64,000 bases of DNA from Streptomyces sp. CB02366 (GTDB lineage: Bacteria; Actinomycetota; Actinomycetes; Streptomycetales; Streptomycetaceae): contig NZ_LIVT01000017.1 of NCBI RefSeq assembly GCF_001905905.1, positions 1-64,000 of the forward strand. The letters are read 5' to 3'. The stretch's first letter is position 1. Each line of letters starts with the position of its first letter. A program made the position numbers and the translations under genes. Below the pieces are notes generated by a model. The model worked only from the letters and a program-made list of their open reading frames with translations, was not told the DNA's origin and made no database searches. Below are positions 27,741 to 35,801 of this stretch, piece by piece.

Positions 27741-28727
27741 TCACCCGTGGTCCGGCAGGCCCACCCGGTGCAGCAGCCAGCCGAAGTCGCCGAGGCCGCC
27801 GCGTGCGGTCAGCTCCGCCGCCTCGCCGGCCGCCGCCAGCGCGGAGAGGTATCCCGCCGGATCGGTGGCGGCCAGGCTCAGCGGCGGCCGGTCGCCGCCG
27901 ACGCCCAGCCGGCGCAGCATCGTCCGCTGGTCGGTCAGTTCGGCGCGCGCGTACGGGACCGCCGCCGCGCAGGCGTCCAGCGCCACGTGCGCGGTCAGGT
28001 CCCGGGAGCCGTCCGGCACCGGCCGCACCTCGCGCCCGCCCCGGAAGCCGGTCAGCGTTCCGAAGGGCGGCCGCGCGCCCCGTACATGGGCGTAGTCCAC
28101 CGCCACCGCGAGCCCGGCGGCCACGCACCCCGCCGCCCGCGCCCAGGCCGCGTCGCGGGGCCGCCCGATCTCCGCCCGCTCGCCCGGCTCGGACAGCGGC
28201 CACCAGCGCTCCAGCCACGCCGCGTCCGCCCCGGCCACCGGGTCGCCCAGCCGCTCCGCGCCGTCCGAGGTCCGCACCCGGACGTACCGGGGGACGCCGT
28301 CCGCGTCCGCCTCCGCCACCTCCGCCGGAACGTTGTCCAGCCACTCGTTGGCGAACAGCAGCCCGGTGATCCCGGCAGGCGGTTCCGCGCACCACTCGAT
28401 CCGCGGGTCCAGGCCCGGGGGCCGGGCGGCGACCTCCACGGCGTACGGGACCACCTCCAGCCCCTCGGGCAGCGCGGCCAGCACACCGGTCAGCAGCTCC
28501 CCCCGCCCCGCGCCCACGTCGACCAGGGCGATCGTGCCGGTGTCCAGCTCCCGCGCGATCCCGGCCAGCAGCCGGGCCACCGCCGCCGCGAAGAGGGGCG
28601 AGGCGTGCACCGACGTACGGAAATGGCCCGCGGGCCCCTCCGGGCGGCGGTAGAAGCCCTCGTCCCCGTACAGGGCGGCCTGAACCGCCTCCCGCCACCC
28701 GCGCCACTCGTCCGTCACGTCCGTCAC
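27741..28727 (-). CDS. SAM-dependent methyltransferase, MidA/NDUFAF7 family
   Basis: 328 residues. The SAM loop VDVGAGRGELLTG (GAGRG) comes early, after the family-specific FYRRPEGPAGHFRTSVHASPLFA region; FANEWLDNVP matches the MidA FxNEllDalP block. Human NDUFAF7 dimethylates an arginine of NDUFS2, the mitochondrial NuoD. Here the gene lies directly upstream of nuoD2, with 145 bp between. GTG 28727 is preferred, with CAGGAGA ten bases upstream. Target modification is an inference from family and context. Confidence 0.82.
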   Translation of the reverse strand: MTDVTDEWRGWREAVQAALYGDEGFYRRPEGPAGHFRTSVHASPLFAAAVARLLAGIARELDTGTIALVDVGAGRGELLTGVLAALPEGLEVVPYAVEVAARPPGLDPRIEWCAEPPAGITGLLFANEWLDNVPAEVAEADADGVPRYVRVRTSDGAERLGDPVAGADAAWLERWWPLSEPGERAEIGRPRDAAWARAAGCVAAGLAVAVDYAHVRGARPPFGTLTGFRGGREVRPVPDGSRDLTAHVALDACAAAVPYARAELTDQRTMLRRLGVGGDRPPLSLAATDPAGYLSALAAAGEAAELTARGGLGDFGWLLHRVGLPDHG

Positions 28728-28864
28728 CCGGCCAAGTCTCCTGCCTCCGGGGCGGGCGGGCCTCCACCGCCGGTCCCCTCCCCGGCGAGCGGGCCTCCAC
28801 CCCGGGGAGCCGGGCGGGCCTCCACCTTGGGGAGTACGGCCCCGCACCCGGATCGACCCTCCGG

Positions 28865-28903
28865 TTGACCCGGCGCCGATCGGCGGTCCTTACGCTTGGT
28901 CAC
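28865..28903 (+). promoter_or_regulatory. Leaderless-type promoter of histidine kinase gene
   Basis: TTGACC at 28865-28870 and TACGCT at 28891-28896 (20-bp spacing, longer than ideal), seven bases before GTG 28904. Confidence 0.5.
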
Positions 28904-30106
28904 GTGCAGCGCCTCTACGACTTCATCCGCAGACACCCGACGGGCGTCGACGTCTTCTGGGCCGTCTTCCTCCTCGGGCTCTCCGGGATGTCGATGGTGT
29001 CGGGCATGTACGACGCGGGGCGCGAGGAGATCGTCGCCGTCCCGGTCGCGCTCGGTCTCTCCACGGTCGTGGCGCTGCGCCGCAGGGCCCCCGAGAAGAT
29101 GCTGCTCCTCGCCGTCCTGGTGGGCCTCGTGCAGCTGGTGTTCGACGTCCGGCCCGGCATCGGGGACTTCGCGATGCTGGTGATCACGTACACCGTGGCC
29201 ACGATCGGGGAGCGGTGGGCGTCCCGGCTCGCCCTGGCCTGCAGCCTGAGCGCGGCGGCCTTGTCCCAGCTGCGGTGGGATCCCGAACCCGGTGGATCCT
29301 GGCCGCAGGTGGTCTTCGTGACGATCATCATGACCGTGCCGTTCGTGCTGGCCTGGGTGCTGGGGGACTCGCTGCGGACCCGGCGCGCCTACTTCGACCA
29401 GCTGGAGGAGCGTGCGGCCCGGCTGGAGCGGGAACGCGAGGCGCAGTCCAAGGTCGCGGTCGCCGCCGAGCGCGCCCGGATCGCCCGGGAACTGCACGAC
29501 GTCGTCGCGCACAACGTGTCCGTGATGGTGGTCCAGGCCGACGGCGCCGCGTACGTCATGGACGCCGCCCCCGACCAGGCCCGCCAGGCCCTGGAGACCA
29601 TCTCCAGCACCGGCCGCCAGGCGCTCGCCGAGATGCGGCGGCTGCTCGGGGTGCTGCGGACCGGCGACGGCCCGGAGAGCGGGGAGTACGTCCCCCAGCC
29701 CGATGTGGAGCAGATCGAGGACCTGGTCGCCCAGGTCCGGCAGACCGGCCTGGAGGTCGACTTCAAGGTCGAGGGCACGCCCCGCCCGCTGCCCAGCGGT
29801 GTGGAGCTGACCGCGTACCGGGTCGTCCAGGAGGCCCTGACGAACACCCGCAAGCACGGCGGCCCCGACGCCGGGGCGAGCGTCCGGCTGGTCTACTTCG
29901 ACGACGGCCTCGGCCTGCTGATCGAGGACGACGGCCGGGGAGCCGCGCACGAACTGTACGAGGACGGCGGCGCGGACGGCGCCGGGCACGGGATGATCGG
30001 GATGCGGGAGCGCGTCGGCATGGTCGGCGGCACGCTGGACGCGGGGCCCCGGCCCGGCGGAGGCTTCCGGATCAGCGCCCTGCTGCCGCTCAAGCCCCCG
30101 AGCTGA
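28904..30106 (+). CDS. NarL-type sensor histidine kinase
   Basis: 400 residues. Four or five membrane segments lie within residues 15-150, with almost no extracytoplasmic domain, so it may sense membrane or intramembrane signals. The HisKA_3 dimerisation box ARIARELHDVVAHNVS has the phosphorylated His198. The HATPase domain has the N box EALTNTRKHG and the G box GHGMIGMRER. It probably phosphorylates the response regulator encoded 62 bp downstream. Confidence 0.9.
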   Translation: MQRLYDFIRRHPTGVDVFWAVFLLGLSGMSMVSGMYDAGREEIVAVPVALGLSTVVALRRRAPEKMLLLAVLVGLVQLVFDVRPGIGDFAMLVITYTVATIGERWASRLALACSLSAAALSQLRWDPEPGGSWPQVVFVTIIMTVPFVLAWVLGDSLRTRRAYFDQLEERAARLEREREAQSKVAVAAERARIARELHDVVAHNVSVMVVQADGAAYVMDAAPDQARQALETISSTGRQALAEMRRLLGVLRTGDGPESGEYVPQPDVEQIEDLVAQVRQTGLEVDFKVEGTPRPLPSGVELTAYRVVQEALTNTRKHGGPDAGASVRLVYFDDGLGLLIEDDGRGAAHELYEDGGADGAGHGMIGMRERVGMVGGTLDAGPRPGGGFRISALLPLKPPS

Positions 30107-30168
30107 CCGCCCCGCCCCGCCACCCCCGCCACCGCCCCCGCCACGACCCAGGACAGGACACGATCCCC

Positions 30169-30849
30169 ATGACCCCCGCCATCCGCGTGATGCTCGTCGA
30201 CGACCAGGTGCTGCTGCGGACCGGGTTCCGGATGGTGCTCGCGGCCCAGCCCGACATGGAGGTCGTGGCCGAGGCCGGGGACGGGGCGGAGGCGATCGAG
30301 CTGCTGCGGTCCACCGCCGTCGACGTGGTGCTGATGGACGTCCGCATGCCCCGGCTCGACGGCGTCGAGGCGACCCGCCGCATCTGCGCGCAGCAGGACC
30401 CGCCGAAGGTGCTCATCCTGACCACCTTCGACCTCGACGAGTACGCCTTCTCCGGGCTGAAGGCGGGGGCCAGCGGCTTCATGCTCAAGGACGTGCCGCC
30501 CGCGGAGCTGCTCGCCGCGATCCGCTCGGTGCACAGCGGGGACGCGGTCGTCGCCCCGTCCACCACCCGCCGGCTGCTCGACCGCTTCTCGCCGATGCTG
30601 CCCAGCGGCGAGAAGGAGCCCGGGAACAAGCACGTCGGCAAGCTCACCGAACGCGAACGGGAAGTCATGCTCCTGGTCGCCCAGGGCCTCTCCAACGGGG
30701 AGATCGCCTCCCGCCTCGTCCTCTCCGAGGCCACGGTCAAGACGCACGTGGGCCGCATCCTCACCAAGCTGAACCTCCGCGACCGGGTCCAGGTCGTCGT
30801 CCTCGCCTACGAGTCCGGCCTGGTCCGGGCCGGGGGCGGCGCGGGCTGA
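30169..30849 (+). CDS. NarL/LuxR-family response regulator
   Basis: 226 residues. The receiver domain has acidic pocket Asp11-Asp12, phosphoacceptor Asp57 (VVLMDVRMP) and Lys near 107 (FMLKD). The C-terminal LuxR helix-turn-helix is LTEREREVMLLVAQGLSNGEIA. Partner of the upstream kinase; regulon unknown. The linker of about 20 residues is Pro/Gly-rich. Confidence 0.92.
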   Translation: MTPAIRVMLVDDQVLLRTGFRMVLAAQPDMEVVAEAGDGAEAIELLRSTAVDVVLMDVRMPRLDGVEATRRICAQQDPPKVLILTTFDLDEYAFSGLKAGASGFMLKDVPPAELLAAIRSVHSGDAVVAPSTTRRLLDRFSPMLPSGEKEPGNKHVGKLTEREREVMLLVAQGLSNGEIASRLVLSEATVKTHVGRILTKLNLRDRVQVVVLAYESGLVRAGGGAG

Positions 30850-30864
30850 GGAAGCGCCGCCCGC

Positions 30865-31977
30865 TCAGCGCAGGACGCCCTCCAGGAAGTCGCTGCCGAG
30901 CCGGGCGACGACCGTCAGGTCCAGCTGGTGCAGGACGTAGCGGCCGCGGCGGCGCGTCGTGACCAGCCCCGCCTTCTTGAGCACGGAGAGGTGCCGGGAG
31001 ACCTCGGGGGAGGTGATGCCGTGGGAGTCGGCCAGTTCACCCGTGGTGTACGGGGAGCGGGCCAGATTGCGGCAGAGGCGCATCCGCATCGGGTGGGCCA
31101 GCGCCTCCAGGCGGAGCCGGAGCAGTTCCACGGAGGCGGGCGCCGGCAGGTCGGGCAGGTGGACCGGGTAGTGGATGACCGGCCGCCAGCCCGGGGCGTG
31201 CAGCACCATCAGGTGCGGCCAGCCGAAGCTGGTGGGGATGAGCGTCAGACCCCGCCCCACGCTCGGGTCCAGGGCGGTGGTCCGGCCTTCGGACAGCTTG
31301 TCGACGCTGATCCGGCCCGCCTCCTCGTCCAGCGTCACGGCGGCGGAGACCGCCCCGACCGCGTCGGCCAGCCCCTTGCGCCGCAGCAGCTCCGTCTTGT
31401 GCCGGGCGTCCGCGACCAGCTGGACGGAGACCCGCCGCCAGGTGTCCGCGAAGAACGCCTGGTCGCAGTCCTCGAACAGCCGCCGCACCCAGCCGCGTAC
31501 GGAGGCGGGGTCGGCCAGCAGCCGCCGGGTGAAGTCCACCTGCTGCGGGCCGCGCGCCGCCGCCAGGTCCAGGGCGCGCACCCGCATCGCCTCGTCGTGC
31601 AGCGGTGACGGCGACCCGGCCCCGTAATGGCTGGCGCAGGTGAACTCCAGCGCGGCGGCGACGAACCGTTCGTCGTCCAGCCGGTCCAGCAGGTCCAGGT
31701 CCTCCGTGAGCGTGGCCCCGGTCCTGCCGTCGCCGCCCCGGATGCCGGAGAACGGCATGAACACGTCGGAGAAGGTGTTCCGCCACAGGAACTCCGCCTC
31801 CAGCATCCGGTCCGCGAGGCCGGGCTCCAGCGCCGCCGCGGTCGCGGTGGCCCAGCCGTGCAGCCCCGGGTGGTGGCCGGGCTCGGAGAGCGCGTGCAGG
31901 GCCAGGCCCAGCTCGGCCAGCGGAGAGGTCGCGAAAACGACCTGGTCGGTGGGGAGTCCCCCGATGTCTATGTGCAC
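30865..31977 (-). CDS. ArsR-type winged-helix regulator (DUF5937 family)
   Basis: 370 residues. A large N-terminal domain (about 1-255) is of the DUF5937 type found in actinomycetes. A C-terminal ArsR winged helix follows, with ALAHPMRMRLCRNLA, the recognition helix region ITSPEVSRHLSVLKKAGLV and wing TTRRRGRYVLHQL. No cysteine metal site is visible, so a metal signal is unlikely. The second GTG (31977) has GGAGG at proper spacing; the first GTG, two codons earlier, is too close. Two palindromes just upstream (32024-32072) are the likely autoregulatory operator. Confidence 0.85.
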   Translation of the reverse strand: MHIDIGGLPTDQVVFATSPLAELGLALHALSEPGHHPGLHGWATATAAALEPGLADRMLEAEFLWRNTFSDVFMPFSGIRGGDGRTGATLTEDLDLLDRLDDERFVAAALEFTCASHYGAGSPSPLHDEAMRVRALDLAAARGPQQVDFTRRLLADPASVRGWVRRLFEDCDQAFFADTWRRVSVQLVADARHKTELLRRKGLADAVGAVSAAVTLDEEAGRISVDKLSEGRTTALDPSVGRGLTLIPTSFGWPHLMVLHAPGWRPVIHYPVHLPDLPAPASVELLRLRLEALAHPMRMRLCRNLARSPYTTGELADSHGITSPEVSRHLSVLKKAGLVTTRRRGRYVLHQLDLTVVARLGSDFLEGVLR

Positions 31978-32023
31978 GCTCACGCCTCCATGGTGGAGGA
32001 ACGCGCCCGGGCCGTCGCCCCAT

Positions 32024-32072
32024 TTGACGGCCCCCGTCAATCAGCGGCCGACGGATTGACGGGCCCCGTCAA
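32024..32072. promoter_or_regulatory. Tandem 17-bp palindromic operators
   Basis: TTGACGGcccCCGTCAA at 32024-32040 and TTGACGGgccCCGTCAA at 32056-32072, perfect 7-bp arms, centres 32 bp apart (about three helical turns, same face). They sit between the ArsR-type gene and a small forward gene. Confidence 0.75.
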
Positions 32073-32114
32073 CCGGCGGGCGGCGGGCGGCGCGGCCTTC
32101 GCAGGCTGTGCCGT

Positions 32115-32306
32115 ATGAGCGCCCTCCAGCAGCATCTGCTCGACGCCCACCGCGCGGCCCGGCTGTCCCGGCCCGCGCCTCCGCCCCCGGGCCGCCACGA
32201 CGGCCCCCTCCTGCGCGCGCTGTACCGCCGCGTCCGCCCCGCCGGGCGGACCGCCCCGCCCGGCGCCTCCCGCCCGTCCGCCCCGCCCGGCCCGTCCGGC
32301 GGGTGA
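32115..32306 (+). CDS. Small basic Pro-rich protein, hypothetical
   Basis: 63 codons. The N-terminal half (MSALQQHLLDAHRAARL, then LLRALYRRVRP) can form amphipathic basic helices; the second half is Pro/Ala/Gly-rich. No ribosome site is obvious. It is retained because it starts just beyond the operator pair and so would be controlled by the divergent regulator. It could be spurious. Confidence 0.4.
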   Translation: MSALQQHLLDAHRAARLSRPAPPPPGRHDGPLLRALYRRVRPAGRTAPPGASRPSAPPGPSGG

Positions 32307-32339
32307 GGAGGGCGCCCCGGGGTCCGGGGCGCCGCGGGC

Positions 32340-33491
32340 CTATCCCACGTACCGCACGAACCCCGCCACCGCCTCCCGTACGTCCCGCGCCGTCCACTCC
32401 AGCCCGTCCGCCGCCACCGTCACCTCGGTGAACGAGACCCCGGGCGGCAGCCCCGTCCCGGCCGCCCCCGCGGACCAGCGCCGGAAGAGCGCCACGCCCG
32501 TCTCCTCGGCCTGCCGCACCGACGCCTCGTCCAGCACCTCGGGCCCGTACGGCAGCCAGACCTGGAACTGGTGCGTGTGCGGCGGCTCCGGCCACACCCG
32601 GAACCACGGCGCCCCCGACGCCGCGAACCCCTCCGCCAGCGCCCCGGCCACCACCTTCGCGTGCGCCACGTACGACGGCAGCCTGGGCAGCTCCCGCTCC
32701 AGGCCGAGCAGGGCGGAGAGCGCGGCCGGGAACTGCTGGAACACCTGGCCCCCGTAGCGGTGGCGCCACACCCGGGCCTCCTCCACCAGCGTCTGCGGAC
32801 CCGCCAGCACCGCCCCCGACAGCCCGCCCAGGGACTTGTAGAACGACACGTACACGCTGTCCGCCAGCGCGGCGATCTCCGAGAGCCCCCGCCCGAAGTG
32901 CGGCCCGCACTCCCACAGCCGCGCCCCGTCGAGATGGACCACCGCGTCCCGCTCCCGGGCCGCCTCCACCACCGCCGTCAGCTCCTCCCAGGACGGCAGC
33001 ACGAACCCGGCGTCCCGCAACGGCAGCTCCAGCATCAGCGTCCCGAACGGCTCGGGGAACTCCCGTACCTCGTCCGCGTCCGGCAGCCTCGGCTCCGTCG
33101 TGGGACGCACCGTCCGCAACCCGCTCACGGCCCCCAGCGCCCCGCCCTCGTGCAGCTCCGGATGGGAGAGGGGGTGGAGCGCCACGGTCGCGTTCCCCGT
33201 ACGCCCCGCCCAGCACCGCAGCGCGACCTGCTGGGCCATCGTCCCGGTCGGGAAGAACGCCGCCGCCTCCATGCCCAGCAGCCCCGCCACCCGCCGCTCC
33301 AGATCGGCGACGACCCCGCCCCCGTACACATCGGTCCAGTCGTCCGGATCGTGTACGGAGGAGGCGTCGGCCGCCAGCGCCGCCAGCCGCTCGCCCACCG
33401 TCGCGTCCGCACCCGTCCGGGCCAGCACCTTCGACCCCCGCCACGCGCTCAGCCCGCGCCGCCGCTTTTCCCGCTCGTCCGTCGTCGCCAT
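32340..33491 (-). CDS. Threonine aldolase/beta-eliminating lyase family protein
   Basis: 383-residue fold type I PLP enzyme: DVYGGGVVADLE at the N-terminus, AFFPTGTMAQQVALR, HLDGARLWEC (cofactor Asp) and SFYKSLGGLSGAVLAG with the PLP lysine. The family cleaves L-threonine or L-allo-threonine to glycine and acetaldehyde, or acts on related beta-hydroxy amino acids. The C-terminal domain is longer than in LtaE and carries a Phe-Gln-Val-Trp segment, so substrate specificity is uncertain. Monocistronic, divergent from the pantothenate operon. Confidence 0.85.
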   Translation of the reverse strand: MATTDEREKRRRGLSAWRGSKVLARTGADATVGERLAALAADASSVHDPDDWTDVYGGGVVADLERRVAGLLGMEAAAFFPTGTMAQQVALRCWAGRTGNATVALHPLSHPELHEGGALGAVSGLRTVRPTTEPRLPDADEVREFPEPFGTLMLELPLRDAGFVLPSWEELTAVVEAARERDAVVHLDGARLWECGPHFGRGLSEIAALADSVYVSFYKSLGGLSGAVLAGPQTLVEEARVWRHRYGGQVFQQFPAALSALLGLERELPRLPSYVAHAKVVAGALAEGFAASGAPWFRVWPEPPHTHQFQVWLPYGPEVLDEASVRQAEETGVALFRRWSAGAAGTGLPPGVSFTEVTVAADGLEWTARDVREAVAGFVRYVG

Positions 33492-33562
33492 GGGACGATC
33501 ATCGCCCGGCGCCGGGGCGGGGCGCCCCCGGTATCCGGACGCCCGGCGGCGGGTTCCGAAAG

Positions 33563-33616
33563 TTATCCACAGGCTGTGGGCAGCGGATGAGATCCGCCGA
33601 AACGCTGGCGTAGCAT
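33563..33616 (+). promoter_or_regulatory. Promoter region of panC-nad operon with a DnaA box
   Basis: TTATCCACA (33563-33571) matches the DnaA consensus and continues into the palindrome CCACAGgCTGTGG (33567-33579). A TAGCAT -10-like box lies at 33611-33616. The first gene starts at 33670 with a GGAAGG site. Confidence 0.45.
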
Positions 33617-33669
33617 GCAGAGAAATCGTCCGGTACCCCCTGCGGACTGGAACGGAAGGCCATCGCCGC

Positions 33670-34620
33670 GTGAACGCATCAGTTTCGAAGGAACCCCTCG
33701 ACGCGAGGGACCGCCCCGCCCGGCTCACGGTCGGCGTCGTCGGCGCGGGACGGGTCGGACCCGCCCTGGCCGCGTCCCTCCAGCTCGCCGGGCACCGCCC
33801 CGTCGCCGTGTCCGCGGTCTCCGACGCCTCCCGCCGCCGTGCCGCGGCCCTGCTCCCCGGGGTGCCCGTGGTGGAGCCCGCCGAGGTGCTGGCCCGCGCC
33901 GACCTGGTGCTGCTGACCGTCCCCGACGACGTCCTGCCCACGCTGGTCGAGGGCCTCGCCGAGACCGGCGCGGTACGGCCGGGCCACCTGCTCGTCCACA
34001 CCTCCGGGCGGTACGGGGCACGGGTGCTGGACCCCGCGCTGCGGGCGGGGGCGCTGCCGCTCGCGCTGCACCCCGCGATGACGTTCACCGGGACCGCCGT
34101 GGACGTCCAGCGGCTGGCGGGCTGCTCGTTCGGGGTCACCGCCCCCGAGGAGCTGCGGCTCGCCGCCGAGGCCCTGGTCATCGAGATGGGCGGCGAGCCC
34201 GAGTGGATCGCCGAGGAGTCCCGCCCGCTCTACCACGCGGCCCTCGCCCTCGGGGCGAACCACCTGGTCACCCTGGTCGCCCAGTCGATGGAGCTGTTGG
34301 CCGCGGCAGGGGTCTCGGCGCCCGACCGGATGCTCGGCCCGCTGCTCGGCGCGGCCCTGGACAACGCCCTGCGCTCCGGCGACGCCGCGCTGACGGGCCC
34401 GGTCGCGCGGGGGGACGCGGGCACGGTCGCCGCCCACATCGACGAACTGCGCGCCCACGCCCCGCAGGCGGTGGCCGGTTATGTCGCGATGGCCCGCACC
34501 ACGGCCGACCGGGCGCTCGCCCACGGCCTGCTCAAGGCGGAGCTGGCCGAGGACCTGCTCGTGGTCCTGGCCGACCGGGAAGGCCGCCCCGGCGGCCCCG
34601 GAGCGGAGGAGACCCGATGA
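33670..34620 (+). CDS. Rossmann-fold/DUF2520 oxidoreductase-like protein
   Basis: 316 residues. The N-terminal NAD(P) fold has GVVGAGRVGPALAASL (GxGxxG) and VLLTVPDDVL; the C-terminal helical DUF2520 domain starts near HPAMTFTG and contains LYHAALALGANHLVTLV. It resembles ketopantoate and pyrroline carboxylate reductases in layout. In actinomycetes it is regularly found directly before panC, as here (ATGA overlap). A ketopantoate reductase role is possible because no panE is visible, but this is an inference. Confidence 0.82.
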   Translation: MNASVSKEPLDARDRPARLTVGVVGAGRVGPALAASLQLAGHRPVAVSAVSDASRRRAAALLPGVPVVEPAEVLARADLVLLTVPDDVLPTLVEGLAETGAVRPGHLLVHTSGRYGARVLDPALRAGALPLALHPAMTFTGTAVDVQRLAGCSFGVTAPEELRLAAEALVIEMGGEPEWIAEESRPLYHAALALGANHLVTLVAQSMELLAAAGVSAPDRMLGPLLGAALDNALRSGDAALTGPVARGDAGTVAAHIDELRAHAPQAVAGYVAMARTTADRALAHGLLKAELAEDLLVVLADREGRPGGPGAEETR

Positions 34621-35801
34621 CCGCCACCGGCCGTACGGGAGACGGGAGCACCGCCCCCGCCCCGACCCCGGGCACGCCCCCGGCCTCCGCCCCGGGCACG
34701 CCCCCGGCCTCCGCTTCGGCGCCGGGCCCGGCCGCCCCCGCTCCGACCGCCCCCGCCCCGGACCCGGGCGTTCCGGCGTCCCCCCGCCGCCCCGCTCCGC
34801 CCGTCCTCCTGCGCACCGCCGCCGAGTTGGACGCGCTGGAGCGGCCGGCCGGGGCCGAGCGGGCCGTCGTCATGACGATGGGCGCGCTCCACGAGGGGCA
34901 CGCCGCCCTGATCCGGGCCGCCCGTGCGGCGGCCGGCGCGGACGGCCAGGTCGTGGTCACCGTCTTCGTGAACCCGTTGCAGTTCGGCGAGGCCGCCGAC
35001 CTGGACCGCTACCCGCGCACCCTGGACGCCGACCTGGAGATCGCCGCCGCGGCCGGGGCCGACGCGGTCTTCGCCCCCGGCGTCGAGGAGGTGTACCCCG
35101 GCGGCGAGCCCCAGGTCCGGATCACCGCGGGCCCCATGGGCGAGCGGCTCGAAGGCGCGGCCCGCCCCGGGCACTTCGACGGGATGCTCACCGTCGTCGC
35201 CAAGCTCCTCCACCTCACCCGGCCCGACGAGGCGTTCTACGGGCAGAAGGACGCCCAGCAGCTCGCCCTGATCCGCCGCATGGTCCGCGACCTGGACTTC
35301 GGCGTCCGGATCACCGGCGTCCCCACCGTCCGCGACCCGGACGGCCTCGCCCTCTCCAGCCGCAACCGCTTCCTCTCCGCCCGGGAGCGGCACACCGCGC
35401 TCGCCCTGCCCCGCGCCCTGTTCGCGGCCCGCGACCGGCTCGCCGCCCAGCAGGCCCTGCACGAGCGGGCCCGCGCCACCGCACCCGGCGGCGACCGGGC
35501 CGCCGGGCTCAACAAGCTCGGCGAGGTGCGCGCCGCCGCCGACGCCCAGGCCGTGGCGCTGGTCCGGCCGGGCGGGGCGCCCGCCGCCGTCCGCGCCGCC
35601 GCCCGGCTGGTGCTGGACGAGGCCGCCGAGCGGGGACGGCCGCCCCTGCGTGTGGACTACCTGGCCCTGGTCGACCCGGCGGACTTCACCGAGATCCCGG
35701 ACGACCGCGAGAGCGGGGAGGCCATCCTCGCCGTCGCGGCCCGGGTCGGGGACACCCGCCTCATCGACAACATCCCCCTCACCTTCGGAGCCCTGACGTG
35801 A
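34617..35801 (+). CDS. panC: Pantothenate synthetase
   Basis: 394 residues. It joins pantoate and beta-alanine using ATP. Catalytic motifs: TMGALHEGH, FVNPLQF, FYGQKDAQQ and the LSSRNRFL segment. About 60 N-terminal residues are Pro/Ala/Thr-rich with a repeated PGTPPASA unit, absent from most PanC proteins and probably disordered. It overlaps the upstream gene (ATGA) and nadB (GTGA). panB and panD are not in the window. Confidence 0.94.
   Translation: MTATGRTGDGSTAPAPTPGTPPASAPGTPPASASAPGPAAPAPTAPAPDPGVPASPRRPAPPVLLRTAAELDALERPAGAERAVVMTMGALHEGHAALIRAARAAAGADGQVVVTVFVNPLQFGEAADLDRYPRTLDADLEIAAAAGADAVFAPGVEEVYPGGEPQVRITAGPMGERLEGAARPGHFDGMLTVVAKLLHLTRPDEAFYGQKDAQQLALIRRMVRDLDFGVRITGVPTVRDPDGLALSSRNRFLSARERHTALALPRALFAARDRLAAQQALHERARATAPGGDRAAGLNKLGEVRAAADAQAVALVRPGGAPAAVRAAARLVLDEAAERGRPPLRVDYLALVDPADFTEIPDDRESGEAILAVAARVGDTRLIDNIPLTFGALT

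Noticed and set aside
28727..28847. N-terminal extension of the MidA-type methyltransferase
   Set aside because: Upstream in-frame residues are Gly/Arg/Pro-rich with no similarity, and a good ribosome site precedes the GTG at 28727.
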